Of a DNA stretch of 64,000 nt, positions 44,878 to 54,476 are shown piece after piece; position 1 is the first letter of the stretch, and each line of letters begins with the position of its first letter. Source of the DNA: Thauera sp. GDN1 (lineage in GTDB: Bacteria > Pseudomonadota > Gammaproteobacteria > Burkholderiales > Rhodocyclaceae); NCBI RefSeq assembly GCF_029223545.1, contig NZ_CP097870.1:186001-250000 (forward strand). Direction: 5' to 3'. Under the pieces are notes generated by a model. That model was not told the DNA's origin, did no database searches, and saw only the letters and a list, made by a program, of their open reading frames with translations. Made by a program: the position numbers and the translations under genes.

Positions 44878-45303
44878 ATGAAGATGACCACTCATCCACA
44901 ACGCAGCATCTGGCACTGGCTGATCTCCCCGCTCGCGATCGGCTTCGGCCTGCTCACTCTTCGGGAGGGCGGCGCCGTTCTGTTTGTCGACGGCGCGGCG
45001 CGCCAAGCCGCCGGCCACTATGTGCCTTTCGTGCTCTGGTTCAATTTTCTGGCCGGGCTCGCCTACATCGTCGCCGGCGTCGGCTTGTGGATGCGCCGGC
45101 GCTGGGCCGCGTGGTTGGCGATTGTCATCACGGTGGCGACCGCACTCGTGTTCCTGGCTTTCGGAGTGCATGTGGCTTTGGGTGGCGCCTGGGAGCGGCG
45201 CACGGTGGTCGCCATGACGCTGCGCACGTTGGTGTGGGCAGGCATAGCGGCCATAGCCTGGCGCCGGTCAGCGGCGAATGCGCCGGTCGCACGCGAGCAC
45301 TGA
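44878..45303 (+). CDS. Small integral membrane protein of unknown function
   Basis: A protein of 141 residues with four hydrophobic segments (starting near WLISPLAIGFGLL, FVLWFNFLAGLAYIVAG, WLAIVITVATALVFLAFGV and LRTLVWAGIAAIAW). I do not recognise a named family. It sits between tetR and the HlyD-like gene, 27 bases before the latter, so it is probably part of the efflux operon. Confidence 0.7.
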   Translation: MKMTTHPQRSIWHWLISPLAIGFGLLTLREGGAVLFVDGAARQAAGHYVPFVLWFNFLAGLAYIVAGVGLWMRRRWAAWLAIVITVATALVFLAFGVHVALGGAWERRTVVAMTLRTLVWAGIAAIAWRRSAANAPVAREH

Positions 45304-45330
45304 GCACCTTTATCCAGCGGAAACCCATCG

Positions 45331-46371
45331 ATGACAACTCCAAACCTCCTCTCCAGAAAAACCCGTTGGGTCGTAATCGCCGTCGTCGTGCTCGCTCTTG
45401 GCGGCGCACTGGCGTTCTGGCTGTCGCGCGACCATGGACAACAAGATGCATTGCGCCTCTACGGCAACGTCGACATCCGCGAGGTGCAACTGGCCTTCCG
45501 TCAGCCCGGGCGCGTGATGCAAATGGCTTTCGATGAGGGCGATGCCGTCAGCGCCGGCGCGCGCCTGGCGGCGCTCGATGCGCAACCCTATCGGGAGGCC
45601 CTTGCGGCAGCGCAGGCCCAGGTGCAGGTGGCGCAGGCGGAACTGGCCAAGCTGCGCCGCGGCCTGCGACCACAGGAAATCACCCAGGCGCGCGAGGCTC
45701 TCAGACAGGCACAGGCGCTCGCCACCGAGACCGAGCGCAATTTCCAGCGCCAGAGTGGCCTGTTGGCATCGGGCGCCAGCAGCCAGCGCACGGTCGATGC
45801 AGCCCGCACGGCACGCGACCAGGCAGCCGCTGGCGTCGAAGCGGCCAAGGCGGCCCTGTCGCAAGCATCCGAAGGTTTTCGCAAGGAAGACATCGCCGCA
45901 GCAGAAGCTCGCCTTGCGGCCGCACAGGCTGCCGCAGCGCAAGCCACGACAGCCTTGGCGGACACCGAGTTGATGGCGCCCAGTAGCGGCACCGTCATCG
46001 CACGAGTGCGGGAGCCCGGCAGCATGGTCGCAAGCCAGAGCGCGGTCTACAGCCTGAGCCTGGACAAGCCGGTTTACGTGCGCGCCTACGTGGGCGAGTC
46101 GGACTTGGGGCGCATCGCGCCCGGTACTGTGGTGCGCGTCAAAAGCGATTCATCAGAGAAGGTCTATCGCGGCCAGATCGGCTTCATCTCGCCGCGCGCC
46201 GAGTTCACCCCCAAGACGGTGGAGACGACGGATTTGCGCACGGATCTGGTCTACCGCCTGCGCATCGTCATCGACGAAGCCGACAGCGACAGTGCCTTGC
46301 GCCAGGGCATGCCGGTGACGATCGAGGTCGATGCGAAAGCCGGCACCAGCATCCCGGCGGGGGAGCGTTGA
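45331..46371 (+). CDS. HlyD/YbhG-like periplasmic adaptor of an ABC efflux pump
   Basis: A 346-residue membrane-fusion protein. An N-terminal anchor (WVVIAVVVLALGGALAFW) is followed by a biotinyl-lipoyl half-motif (GNVDIREVQLAFRQPGRV), a long coiled coil rich in alanine, glutamine and arginine (about 85-200), and a beta-barrel part. It bridges the inner-membrane ABC pump to the NodT-like outer-membrane channel encoded downstream. Its stop lies one base before the ABC gene start. Confidence 0.9.
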   Translation: MTTPNLLSRKTRWVVIAVVVLALGGALAFWLSRDHGQQDALRLYGNVDIREVQLAFRQPGRVMQMAFDEGDAVSAGARLAALDAQPYREALAAAQAQVQVAQAELAKLRRGLRPQEITQAREALRQAQALATETERNFQRQSGLLASGASSQRTVDAARTARDQAAAGVEAAKAALSQASEGFRKEDIAAAEARLAAAQAAAAQATTALADTELMAPSSGTVIARVREPGSMVASQSAVYSLSLDKPVYVRAYVGESDLGRIAPGTVVRVKSDSSEKVYRGQIGFISPRAEFTPKTVETTDLRTDLVYRLRIVIDEADSDSALRQGMPVTIEVDAKAGTSIPAGER

Positions 46372-46372
46372 A

Positions 46373-48145
46373 ATGCAGGCAAGCCCTGCCATCGCCGCCG
46401 TGCCTGCGGGTGCGGGCGAAGACGCTGCCGTCGTCATCGAAGACGTGGACAAGCATTTCGGAGACGTAAAGGCGCTGCGGGGCTTGAGCGCGCGCATCCA
46501 CTATGGGCGGCTGACGGGTCTGGTCGGCCCCGACGGCGCTGGCAAGACGACGCTGATGCGGATTCTGACCGGCCTCCTGGTGCCTAACGCCGGCCACGTC
46601 ACCTTGGCAGGCTATGACGTGGTCAAGGACAACGACGCCATTCATGTCGCCAGTGGCTACATGCCGCAACGCTTTGGCCTGTACGAAGACCTGTCGGTGA
46701 TGGAGAACATGCGCCTGTATGCGCAGTTGCGCGGCATGGATGCGGACCGCAACGCCGATCTGTTTGCCGAGCTGCTGGACTTCACGCGGCTCGGACCCTT
46801 CACCAAACGCCTGGCCGGCAAGCTCTCCGGCGGCATGAAGCAGAAGCTGGGCCTTGCCTGTGCGCTCATGGCGCGGCCGAAGGTGCTGCTGCTGGACGAG
46901 CCGGGCGTGGGTGTCGACCCGGTCAGCCGCCAGGACTTGTGGCGCATGGTGCAGGCGCTGACCGATGAAGGCATGGCCGTGGTCTGGTCCACCGCCTATC
47001 TCGACGAAGCCGAGCGCTGCGAGAGCGTGCTGCTGCTGAACCAAGGGCAGCTCCTGTTCGATGGCCCGCCGCAGGAGCTGACCGCGCAGCTCGAAGGCCG
47101 CAGTTTCCGTCTGGAAGACGTCGGTGCCGAGCGCCGAGCGGTCCTGACCCAGGCACTCGACCTGCCCAGCGTGAGCGATGGCGTGATCCAGGGCGCCGGC
47201 GTGCGCGTGGTGTTGCGCGAGGGCGCTCAAGCGGAGCAGCTCCAGGCCCTGTCCGATCAGGCGCGAGTGGAGCTGGCGCAGGTGCCCGCGCGCTTCGAAG
47301 ACGCCTTCATCGATCTGCTCGGTGGCGGCCCCGGCGGCACTTCGACGCTGGCCGAGCGTCTGCCGCCGGTTGAGCTGGGTTCCGACATTGCCGTGTCGTG
47401 CCGAAACCTCACCAAGCGCTTCGGCGAGTTCACCGCCACCGACAACGTCAGCTTCGAGGTGCAAAAGGGCGAAATCTTCGGCCTGCTCGGCCCTAACGGC
47501 GCCGGCAAGTCCACCACCTTCAAGATGTTGTGCGGCCTGTTGAAACCAACTGCTGGCGAAGCGCATGTGGTGGGCCATGATCTGCGCCGCGCCACCGGCG
47601 CAGCCAAGAGCCGGCTCGGCTACATGGCGCAGAAGTTTTCGCTCTACGGCCTGCTCTCGGTGCAGCAGAACCTGGAATTCTCGGCCGGCGTCTACGGACT
47701 GGAAGGCAACACCCGGCGCGAGCGCATTGCCGAGATGATCGAAACCTTCGATCTGGGCGACTGGCTGTCCGCCACGCCCGATTCCCTGCCGCTGGGCCAC
47801 AAGCAGCGCCTGGCATTGGCTTGTTCGCTGATGCACCGGCCGCCCGTGCTGTTCCTGGATGAACCCACTTCGGGCGTGGACCCGATCACCCGGCGGGAAT
47901 TCTGGACCCACATCAACGGACTGGCCCGCAAGGGCGTGACCATCATGGTCACCACCCACTTCATGGACGAGGCCGAATACTGCGACCGCGTGGCCATGCT
48001 CTCGCGTGCGCAACTGATCGCGCTGGATACGCCCGACGCGCTCAAACGTTCGGCGGTCAGCCCCGAACAACCCGACCCGACGATGGAGGACGCCTTCATT
48101 CACCTGGTGGAGTCGTCAGACCGCGAGCTGGAGGCCGCCACATGA
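46373..48145 (+). CDS. ABC transporter ATP-binding protein with two nucleotide-binding domains (YbhF-like)
   Basis: A 590-residue protein with two ABC modules. The first has Walker A GPDGAGKTT and signature LSGGMKQKLGLA. The second has GPNGAGKST and a weaker signature, PLGHKQRLALA, followed by the Walker B LFLDEPTSGVD. The first Walker A has Asp where Asn is usual. The tandem layout matches E. coli YbhF of the YbhFSR drug and cation exporter. It overlaps the first permease gene by four bases. Confidence 0.92.
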   Translation: MQASPAIAAVPAGAGEDAAVVIEDVDKHFGDVKALRGLSARIHYGRLTGLVGPDGAGKTTLMRILTGLLVPNAGHVTLAGYDVVKDNDAIHVASGYMPQRFGLYEDLSVMENMRLYAQLRGMDADRNADLFAELLDFTRLGPFTKRLAGKLSGGMKQKLGLACALMARPKVLLLDEPGVGVDPVSRQDLWRMVQALTDEGMAVVWSTAYLDEAERCESVLLLNQGQLLFDGPPQELTAQLEGRSFRLEDVGAERRAVLTQALDLPSVSDGVIQGAGVRVVLREGAQAEQLQALSDQARVELAQVPARFEDAFIDLLGGGPGGTSTLAERLPPVELGSDIAVSCRNLTKRFGEFTATDNVSFEVQKGEIFGLLGPNGAGKSTTFKMLCGLLKPTAGEAHVVGHDLRRATGAAKSRLGYMAQKFSLYGLLSVQQNLEFSAGVYGLEGNTRRERIAEMIETFDLGDWLSATPDSLPLGHKQRLALACSLMHRPPVLFLDEPTSGVDPITRREFWTHINGLARKGVTIMVTTHFMDEAEYCDRVAMLSRAQLIALDTPDALKRSAVSPEQPDPTMEDAFIHLVESSDRELEAAT

Positions 48146-49311
48146 ACGGCGCCACAATGCACAAAGACGGAAGTGGCCCCCTGCAGACCGACTTGCGCCG
48201 TTTTGATTTACGGCGCTTGATCGCCCTGGTGACCAAGGAAAGCTACCAGGCGCTGCGCGACCCCTCGACGCTGCTGATCGCGTTCGTGCTGCCAGTGGTG
48301 TTGCTGCTGCTGTTCGCCTATGCGGTGTCGCTGGATGCGAAGGATGTCCGTGTCGGCGTGGTCCTGGAGTCGCCCGGCGCATCGGCACACTCGCTGGCCG
48401 CAGCGTTTTCGGGCACCCGCTTCCTGAATACGCACTTCGCCCATGACCGGCGCGAAGTGGCCGACCAACTGGTCTCAGGCGACCTGCGCGGCTACGTGGT
48501 GATTCCGCAGGATTTCGAGCAGCGTCTGGCCCAGCGTGGCAGCGAGCCGCTGGTGCAGATCGTCACCGATGGCTCCTACCCCAATACCGCCAACTACGTC
48601 GAGAACTACGCCCGTGGCGTGGTCCAGTCCTGGCGTGCCGGACTGGACGTCGGAGCACCAGCGCAGGCCGTCATGCTGGAACCGCGCTACTGGTTCAACC
48701 CCGAGCTGGAAAGCCGCCGCGCACTGATTCCCGGTGCCATCGCCATCGTCATGACCATCATCGGCACCATGCTGACTGCACTGGTGGTGGCGCGTGAATG
48801 GGAGCGCGGCACCATGGAGGCGGTGCTGTCCACGCCGGCCTCGGTGGCCGAAATCCTGATCGGCAAGCTGCTGCCGTACTTCGTGCTCGGCATGCTGTCC
48901 ACGCTGGGTGCGGCGGCGCTGGCGGTGTTCGTGTTCGGGGTCCCGATGCGGGGCTCGCTGGCGGCGCTGCTGCTGCTGTCGGCGGTGTTCATGGTGCCGG
49001 CGCTGGGTCAAGGTCTGCTGATTTCCTCCTTGGCACGCAACCAGTTCCTGGCAGCGCAGATCGCGCTGTTCACGGGTTTTCTGCCGGCTTTCATGCTGTC
49101 GGGCTTTCTGTATGAGATCGACGCGATGCCCGCGCCGATCCGGGCCATCACCCGGCTGGTTCCGGCGCGTTACTTCGTCGATTCGCTGAAGACGGTGTTC
49201 CTGGCCGGCGACATCTGGGCCGTGTTCCTGCCCAACCTGGCGGCCATGGCGGCGATCGGGGTGCTGTTCTTCGTGATCGCCAAGCGCGCCACGCGCAAGA
49301 ACCTGGAGTGA
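48142..49311 (+). CDS. ABC-2 type permease (YbhS-like)
   Basis: A 389-residue ABC-2 membrane subunit. One N-terminal transmembrane segment (LLIAFVLPVVLLLLFAYAVS) precedes a periplasmic domain and five C-terminal membrane segments. REWERGTMEAVLSTPASVAEILIGKLLPY is the family's cytoplasmic signature. It pairs with the next permease to form the heterodimeric channel and is translationally coupled to the ATPase gene. Confidence 0.92.
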   Translation: MNGATMHKDGSGPLQTDLRRFDLRRLIALVTKESYQALRDPSTLLIAFVLPVVLLLLFAYAVSLDAKDVRVGVVLESPGASAHSLAAAFSGTRFLNTHFAHDRREVADQLVSGDLRGYVVIPQDFEQRLAQRGSEPLVQIVTDGSYPNTANYVENYARGVVQSWRAGLDVGAPAQAVMLEPRYWFNPELESRRALIPGAIAIVMTIIGTMLTALVVAREWERGTMEAVLSTPASVAEILIGKLLPYFVLGMLSTLGAAALAVFVFGVPMRGSLAALLLLSAVFMVPALGQGLLISSLARNQFLAAQIALFTGFLPAFMLSGFLYEIDAMPAPIRAITRLVPARYFVDSLKTVFLAGDIWAVFLPNLAAMAAIGVLFFVIAKRATRKNLE

Positions 49312-49315
49312 AGCG

Positions 49316-50434
49316 ATGTTGACGTCCGCATTCTCGTTGACCCGCCTGCGCGCCCAGTTCATCAAGGAGGTGCTCAGCGTCCTGCGCGACCCGCGCAGCC
49401 GCATGGTGGTGTTCGTGCCGCCGATCCTGCAGTTGCTGGTGTTCGCCTTTGCCGCGACGCTGGAAGTGCGCAACGTCGATATCGCCGTCTACGACCAGGA
49501 TACGGGGCGCTGGTCGCACGAGCTGGTACAGCGCCTGGACAGCGCCCGCTTCATCACCCACATCCGGCATGTCGACAGCCAGCAGCAACTGCACGAGCTG
49601 ATCGACCGTGGCGAGGTGATCGCCGCGCTCGCCATCCCGGTGGATTTCTCGCGCTCCATCGCTGCCGGCGAAAGTGGCCGCGCGCAGGTACTGGTCGATG
49701 GCCGGCGCAGCAACTCCGGGCAGATCACCGTGGCCTATCTGTCCACCATCGCCGCCGATGTCGGCGCCGAGGTCGTGCCCGACGCCCAGGCACCAACGCC
49801 CGTGGTCGTGCGCCACTGGTTCAACCCGAATCTGGTCTACCGCTGGTTCATCGTGCCCGGGCTGACGGGCATCCTGGCGCTGTTCAGCTCGCTCTTGATC
49901 ACCTCGTTGTCGATCGCGCGCGAGCGCGAGCTGGGCACCTTCGACCAGTTGCTGGTGTCGCCCACCTCGACGCCCGAGATCATCATCTCCAAGTCGCTGC
50001 CGGCACTCGCAATTGGCACCGGGCTGGGCCTGTTCATGATTAGCGCGGGCGTCTTCCTGTTCGGCATCCCGTTTACGGGCTCGTTTGCACTCCTGCTTGC
50101 CAGCCTGGTGCTGTTCATCGCCTCGGTGGTCGGCATCGGTCTGATGATTTCCGCGGTCAGCATGACGCAGCAGCAGGCCATCCTGGGGGCGTTCGCCGTC
50201 GGCGTGCCGGCGGTGCTGATGTCAGGCTTTGCGACGCCTGTGGAAAACATGCCCGTCGTTCTGCAATGGCTGGCTCAGGCCATTCCGCTGACCCATTTCC
50301 TCATCATCGTCGAAGGCAGCTTTCTCAAGGCCATGCCGCCCGGTGACATTCTCGCCAGCCTGTGGCCGCTGGCGATCATCGCCCTCGCCACGCTGACGAT
50401 GGCCACCGTATTCGTCCGAGGACGCCTGCAATGA
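49316..50434 (+). CDS. ABC-2 type permease (YbhR-like)
   Basis: The second ABC-2 permease, 372 residues, with the same layout: an N-terminal membrane segment, a large periplasmic domain and a C-terminal bundle. Its signature reads ARERELGTFDQLLVSPTSTPEIIISKSLPA. It starts four bases after its partner's stop and ends overlapping the outer-membrane gene start (ATGA), so all are made together. Confidence 0.92.
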   Translation: MLTSAFSLTRLRAQFIKEVLSVLRDPRSRMVVFVPPILQLLVFAFAATLEVRNVDIAVYDQDTGRWSHELVQRLDSARFITHIRHVDSQQQLHELIDRGEVIAALAIPVDFSRSIAAGESGRAQVLVDGRRSNSGQITVAYLSTIAADVGAEVVPDAQAPTPVVVRHWFNPNLVYRWFIVPGLTGILALFSSLLITSLSIARERELGTFDQLLVSPTSTPEIIISKSLPALAIGTGLGLFMISAGVFLFGIPFTGSFALLLASLVLFIASVVGIGLMISAVSMTQQQAILGAFAVGVPAVLMSGFATPVENMPVVLQWLAQAIPLTHFLIIVEGSFLKAMPPGDILASLWPLAIIALATLTMATVFVRGRLQ

Positions 50435-51969
50435 AATCCAAGACCCGCACTCCCTTTCTTCGCGCAACCGTCACCGGCCTGACCCCTGGGCGCGTGCGTC
50501 CGGTCGCGCTGGCCCTGTCGTGCGTGCTGCTGACTGCCTGCGCAACCGTGGGCCCCGACTACCGCGAGCCGCCGCCGGTCGACGTCGGCAGCGGCTGGAC
50601 CTTGCCGTTGGCAAGTGAATCCCAGTCCGCAGACTTGAGCCAATGGTGGTCTGCACTGGACGATCCAGTCCTCGATCGCCTGATGGCCACAGCGCTGGCA
50701 CAGAACCTGGATCTGCGCCAGGCTGCGGCACGCATCGATGAGGCACGCGCCCTGCGCGAACGTGTGGCCGGCGAGGCACTGCCCACCGCCGCCGCAGGCG
50801 CGAGCGTCAACCGGCGCCGTCAAAGCGAGAACGGCCCCTTGCCCGTAGGCTCCATCCCCGGTCTTGACGCCACGCAGACCATCTACGACGCGGGCTTCGA
50901 CGCGGCCTGGGAGGCCGACTTGTTCGGGGCCAAGCGGCGCGCCCTGGAAGGCGCCAGCGCCCGCCTGCAGGCGACCGAAGCCGAGGCACAGGGCGTACGC
51001 ATGCGTATCGTGGCCGAGGTCGCGCGCACCTGGTTCACCGCCGTCGGCGCCCGCTACGAGTTGCACGCACAACGCGCCACGCTGGATACGCTGCAGCAGA
51101 CCTTTGAATTGGTGCGCCTGCGGCACGCGCTGGGCGACGCGTCGGCCGCCGACGTGGAGGCGGCGTACGCCCAATGGACAGCAGTCAACGCGCTCATCCC
51201 GGATATCCAGGCGCGCCAGCGCACCGCGGTGCTCAGCCTGGGCGTGCTGCTGGGCGCACCGCCGGAGCGGGAGCTGGCACTGCTTGATGGCCCCTTGACG
51301 CCGAGCACGCTGCGGGCACTGCCGGTGGGCGAGCGCGCAGATATGCTGCGCCGACGTCCTGACGTGCTGGCTGCGGAACGTCGCCTCGCAGCGAGTTCTG
51401 CCGACATCGGCGTGGCCACGGCCGAGTTGTTCCCCAAACTCTCCATCGGTGTCGGCGGCGGGTTTCAGGCGCTCAGTACGGGCGATTGGTTCGATGCATC
51501 CAGCTCGCGTTTTTCCATCCTGCCGCTGATTTCCTGGCGCCTGTTCGACGGTGGCCGTGTGCGAGCCGAAATTCGGGCACGCGAGGCGGCCGAGCGGCAG
51601 GCCGCGCTGGCCTATGAGCAGGCCGTGCTGACGGCGCTGGGCGACGCCGAGCGCGCGCTGGGCGACTACCACGGCGGGCTGGACACACTGGAACGCCGCG
51701 GCATGGCACTGGATGCCGCGCGCACAACCTACGGCCACACCAGGACGCGCTACGCGGCGGGCGACATCGCGCTGGTCGAACTGCTGGCTGCCCAGCGCAG
51801 CCTGCATGAGGCCGAAACCGCAGCCGCGCGGGCACATACCAACGCCGCCGTGCAATTGGTGGCGCTGTACAAGGCCCTTGGTGGCGGCTGGGACGTATCG
51901 ACGACGGCATCGACCGCAACCCATCCGCTGCGGGGCGCTGCCGCCCCCGTCGCGTTTTCAAGCCGCTGA
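50431..51969 (+). CDS. NodT family outer-membrane efflux lipoprotein
   Basis: A 512-residue TolC-like channel protein. The N-terminus carries a lipobox LLTA-Cys followed by ATVGPDYREPP, the standard beginning of NodT/OprM lipoproteins. Two outer membrane efflux repeats follow (ALAQNLDLRQAAARIDEARA and ADMLRRRPDVLAAERRLAA). It completes a full trans-envelope exporter with the adaptor and ABC genes upstream. Confidence 0.93.
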   Translation: MKSKTRTPFLRATVTGLTPGRVRPVALALSCVLLTACATVGPDYREPPPVDVGSGWTLPLASESQSADLSQWWSALDDPVLDRLMATALAQNLDLRQAAARIDEARALRERVAGEALPTAAAGASVNRRRQSENGPLPVGSIPGLDATQTIYDAGFDAAWEADLFGAKRRALEGASARLQATEAEAQGVRMRIVAEVARTWFTAVGARYELHAQRATLDTLQQTFELVRLRHALGDASAADVEAAYAQWTAVNALIPDIQARQRTAVLSLGVLLGAPPERELALLDGPLTPSTLRALPVGERADMLRRRPDVLAAERRLAASSADIGVATAELFPKLSIGVGGGFQALSTGDWFDASSSRFSILPLISWRLFDGGRVRAEIRAREAAERQAALAYEQAVLTALGDAERALGDYHGGLDTLERRGMALDAARTTYGHTRTRYAAGDIALVELLAAQRSLHEAETAAARAHTNAAVQLVALYKALGGGWDVSTTASTATHPLRGAAAPVAFSSR

Positions 51970-51989
51970 CTCAACACAAGGGGGCCGTC

Positions 51990-52193
51990 ATGCAAATCAA
52001 CGTTGGAAATCTCGACCGCATTGTGCGCATCGTCATCGGACTGATTTTGCTCAGTCTCCCATTGTGGCTGGACTCATCCTGGCGTTGGCTGGGACTCATT
52101 GGAATCATGCCACTCCTCACCGGCCTGGCAGGCCGCTGTCCTGGCTATCGCCTGCTCGGCCTCAGCACTTGCCCGATGCGAAAACCCGAGTGA
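51990..52193 (+). CDS. DUF2892 (YgaP-like) membrane protein
   Basis: A 67-residue protein with the DUF2892 pattern NVGNLDRIVRIVIGLILL, a second hydrophobic segment, and a CPGYRLLGLSTC ending. The family forms small two-helix membrane proteins, sometimes fused to rhodanese domains as in YgaP. It lies between the efflux and MBL genes with short gaps of 20 and 7 bases. Confidence 0.85.
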   Translation: MQINVGNLDRIVRIVIGLILLSLPLWLDSSWRWLGLIGIMPLLTGLAGRCPGYRLLGLSTCPMRKPE

Positions 52194-52200
52194 ACGCCCT

Positions 52201-53610
52201 ATGAAACTCAGTTTTTTGGGCGCAGCCCGAGAAGTCACCGGATCGTGCTTTCTGGTCGAAGCGGCTAATGTCCGCTTCCTGGTCGATTGCGGCATGGTTC
52301 AAGGTGGGCGTATAGCAGCAGCACGCAACCACGAGCCGTTCGCGTTCGACCCGGCGTCCATTGACTTCGTCCTGCTGACCCACGCCCACATCGACCACAG
52401 CGGGCTATTGCCCAAACTCACGCGCGCCGGGTTCAAGGGGTCCATCTACGCCACGCCAGCGACGGTTGATCTGCTCGGGGTGATGCTGCCCGATAGCGCT
52501 CACATCCAGGAAAGCGATGCCAAGCGGGTTGCCAAGCGGCTCAAAGAAAAGACCGTGCCGCCACCCCTGTATACCCTACAGGATGCACACGAATGCCTGC
52601 AGCAAGTACGAGGTATCGAATACGACCGGGAGTTCGCACCCCGCGTCGGGGTGCGCGCCCGCTTTCGTGATGCCGGACACATCCTTGGTTCGGCCATCGT
52701 GGAAGTTTGGATTACCGAGTACGGTTACCCCACGAAGATCGTGTTCAGCGGCGATCTGGGTCAGCCGGGACGCCCCATCCTGCGCGACCCGACACCCATT
52801 GAGGAAGCCGACATCCTCGTCATCGAGTCCACCTACGGTGACCGCCGGCACAAGGATTTTTCGGCGACCGAAGCGGACATGATCGGCATCGTCGAGAAAA
52901 CCCTGTTCGAGCGCGGCGGCAATGTCATCGTTCCGGCCTTTGCGGTCGGCCGAACCCAGGAGGTGCTCTACCACCTACATCGTCTCACCTGCGAAGGGCG
53001 TCTGCAGCGTCCAATGGTGTTTGTCGATTCGCCGATGGCCACCGAGGCCACACGCATCACGCGTGAACATCTCGAATTGTTCGACGAACAGGCGAAGCGG
53101 TTGGCCGGATGGCACGCGCGCGGCGAGAACCTCCCGTACCTGGATTTCACAGCGAGCGCTGAGGAGTCCATGGCGCTGAACCGGATTCGCTCCGGGGCCA
53201 TCATTATTTCTGCCAGCGGCATGTGCGATGCGGGACGTATCCGGCACCACCTGCGCCACAACTTGCCACGCCGCGAATGCAGCATCTTGTTTCCCGGTTT
53301 CCAGGCGCAGGGGACGCTTGGCCGGCGCCTGATCGAGGGGGCCGAACGTGTACGCATCTTCGGTGAGGACATCCCGGTACATGCGGCGATCCACAGCGTG
53401 GACGGCCTCTCGGCGCATGCCGACCAGAAGGCGCTGCTGGATTGGGCCCGTGCTTTCATTCAAGCACCGGCGCAAACCTTCGTGGTGCATGGGGAATCGT
53501 CGGCCGCGCAAACCTTCGCTGACCTCTTGCAGCAGCAACTCGGCTGGCAGGTCACGGTGCCCGAGTATGGCCATGCGCTGCGCTGGCCGGACTTTCTGGC
53601 GCACGAGTGA
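52201..53610 (+). CDS. MBL-fold / beta-CASP metallohydrolase (RNA-processing type)
   Basis: A 469-residue protein. The zinc-binding motif THAHIDHSG gives His61, His63, Asp65 and His66. A further zinc ligand lies in DAGHILGSA, and the beta-CASP domain has PAFAVGRTQEVL. The C-terminus (SVDGLSAHADQKALLDW) is the Zn-dependent RNA-specificity (RMMBL) segment. Bacterial members are endo/exonuclease-like but often uncharacterised. It is encoded directly upstream of the LOG gene, sharing its last base with that start. Confidence 0.9.
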   Translation: MKLSFLGAAREVTGSCFLVEAANVRFLVDCGMVQGGRIAAARNHEPFAFDPASIDFVLLTHAHIDHSGLLPKLTRAGFKGSIYATPATVDLLGVMLPDSAHIQESDAKRVAKRLKEKTVPPPLYTLQDAHECLQQVRGIEYDREFAPRVGVRARFRDAGHILGSAIVEVWITEYGYPTKIVFSGDLGQPGRPILRDPTPIEEADILVIESTYGDRRHKDFSATEADMIGIVEKTLFERGGNVIVPAFAVGRTQEVLYHLHRLTCEGRLQRPMVFVDSPMATEATRITREHLELFDEQAKRLAGWHARGENLPYLDFTASAEESMALNRIRSGAIIISASGMCDAGRIRHHLRHNLPRRECSILFPGFQAQGTLGRRLIEGAERVRIFGEDIPVHAAIHSVDGLSAHADQKALLDWARAFIQAPAQTFVVHGESSAAQTFADLLQQQLGWQVTVPEYGHALRWPDFLAHE

Positions 53611-54476
53611 TGAAGCCCGCAGAAGATCTCGATGAACGCCTGCGCGCCATCCGCGAGTCGCCAACGTACCGGCTTGCGTACGAAGACATCGAGCTGCTTG
53701 GCCAGGACGAACTGCGGCCGCTGCGACTACAGCTCGAACTGCTCAAGCCCGAGCGCATCCTGCACGAGCAAGGCATTCGCTCGACGGTAGTGGTCTTCGG
53801 CAGCGCACGCGTGAGCGATGCCGAGACGGCAGAAGCCCGTCTTGGCGTTCTGGAACGTCAGGCGCTCGTCACTCCGGAGGATGTCGGGCTGCGGCAAGAG
53901 CTTGCGCGGGCCAATCGCCGGGTCGAACAGGCACGTCACTACGAGCAAGCGAGGCGTTTCTCGGGCCTTATTTCGGCGCGTTTCCAGCAGCAAAACCGCC
54001 GTGATTTCGTCGTCGTCACCGGGGGTGGGCCCGGCATCATGGAGGCCGCCAACCGCGGTGCTTTCGAGGTCGGCGCACGTTCGATTGGCCTCAACATCAC
54101 GCTGCCCCACGAACAGGCACCCAACCCCTACATGTGCCCGGATTTGGCGTTCCGATTCCACTATTTCGCGCTGCGCAAGATGCACTTCTTGTTACACGCC
54201 AAGGGCTTGGTGGCCTTCCCCGGTGGCTATGGAACGCTCGATGAGCTGTTCGAGGTGCTCACCTTGATCCAGACCAGAAAGATGCAGCGTGTTCCGGTGG
54301 TGCTGGTCGGCCGTGCATTCTGGCGTCGCGTAGTTGATTTCGATCTTCTGCTCGACGAAGGCTATGTCTCTTCATCCGATCTCGACTTGTTCACCTGCGT
54401 AGACGATGCGGAGGAAATCGTCAGTGCCCTCGAACGCTTTTACGTCAACAGGGCGGCAGGCGATGGGGCAACATGA
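53610..54476 (+). CDS. LOG family nucleotide hydrolase-like protein
   Basis: A 288-residue Rossmann-like protein of the TIGR00730 (LOG) group. The substrate site reads VVTGGGPGIMEAANRGAFEVG, and the diagnostic PGGYGTLDELFE contains the catalytic glutamate. LOG proteins release nucleobases from nucleoside monophosphates (cytokinin activation in plants, purine nucleotide turnover in bacteria). An N-terminal extension of about 50 residues is present. The ATG at 53610 is preferred to a GTG one codon earlier. Confidence 0.88.
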   Translation: MKPAEDLDERLRAIRESPTYRLAYEDIELLGQDELRPLRLQLELLKPERILHEQGIRSTVVVFGSARVSDAETAEARLGVLERQALVTPEDVGLRQELARANRRVEQARHYEQARRFSGLISARFQQQNRRDFVVVTGGGPGIMEAANRGAFEVGARSIGLNITLPHEQAPNPYMCPDLAFRFHYFALRKMHFLLHAKGLVAFPGGYGTLDELFEVLTLIQTRKMQRVPVVLVGRAFWRRVVDFDLLLDEGYVSSSDLDLFTCVDDAEEIVSALERFYVNRAAGDGAT

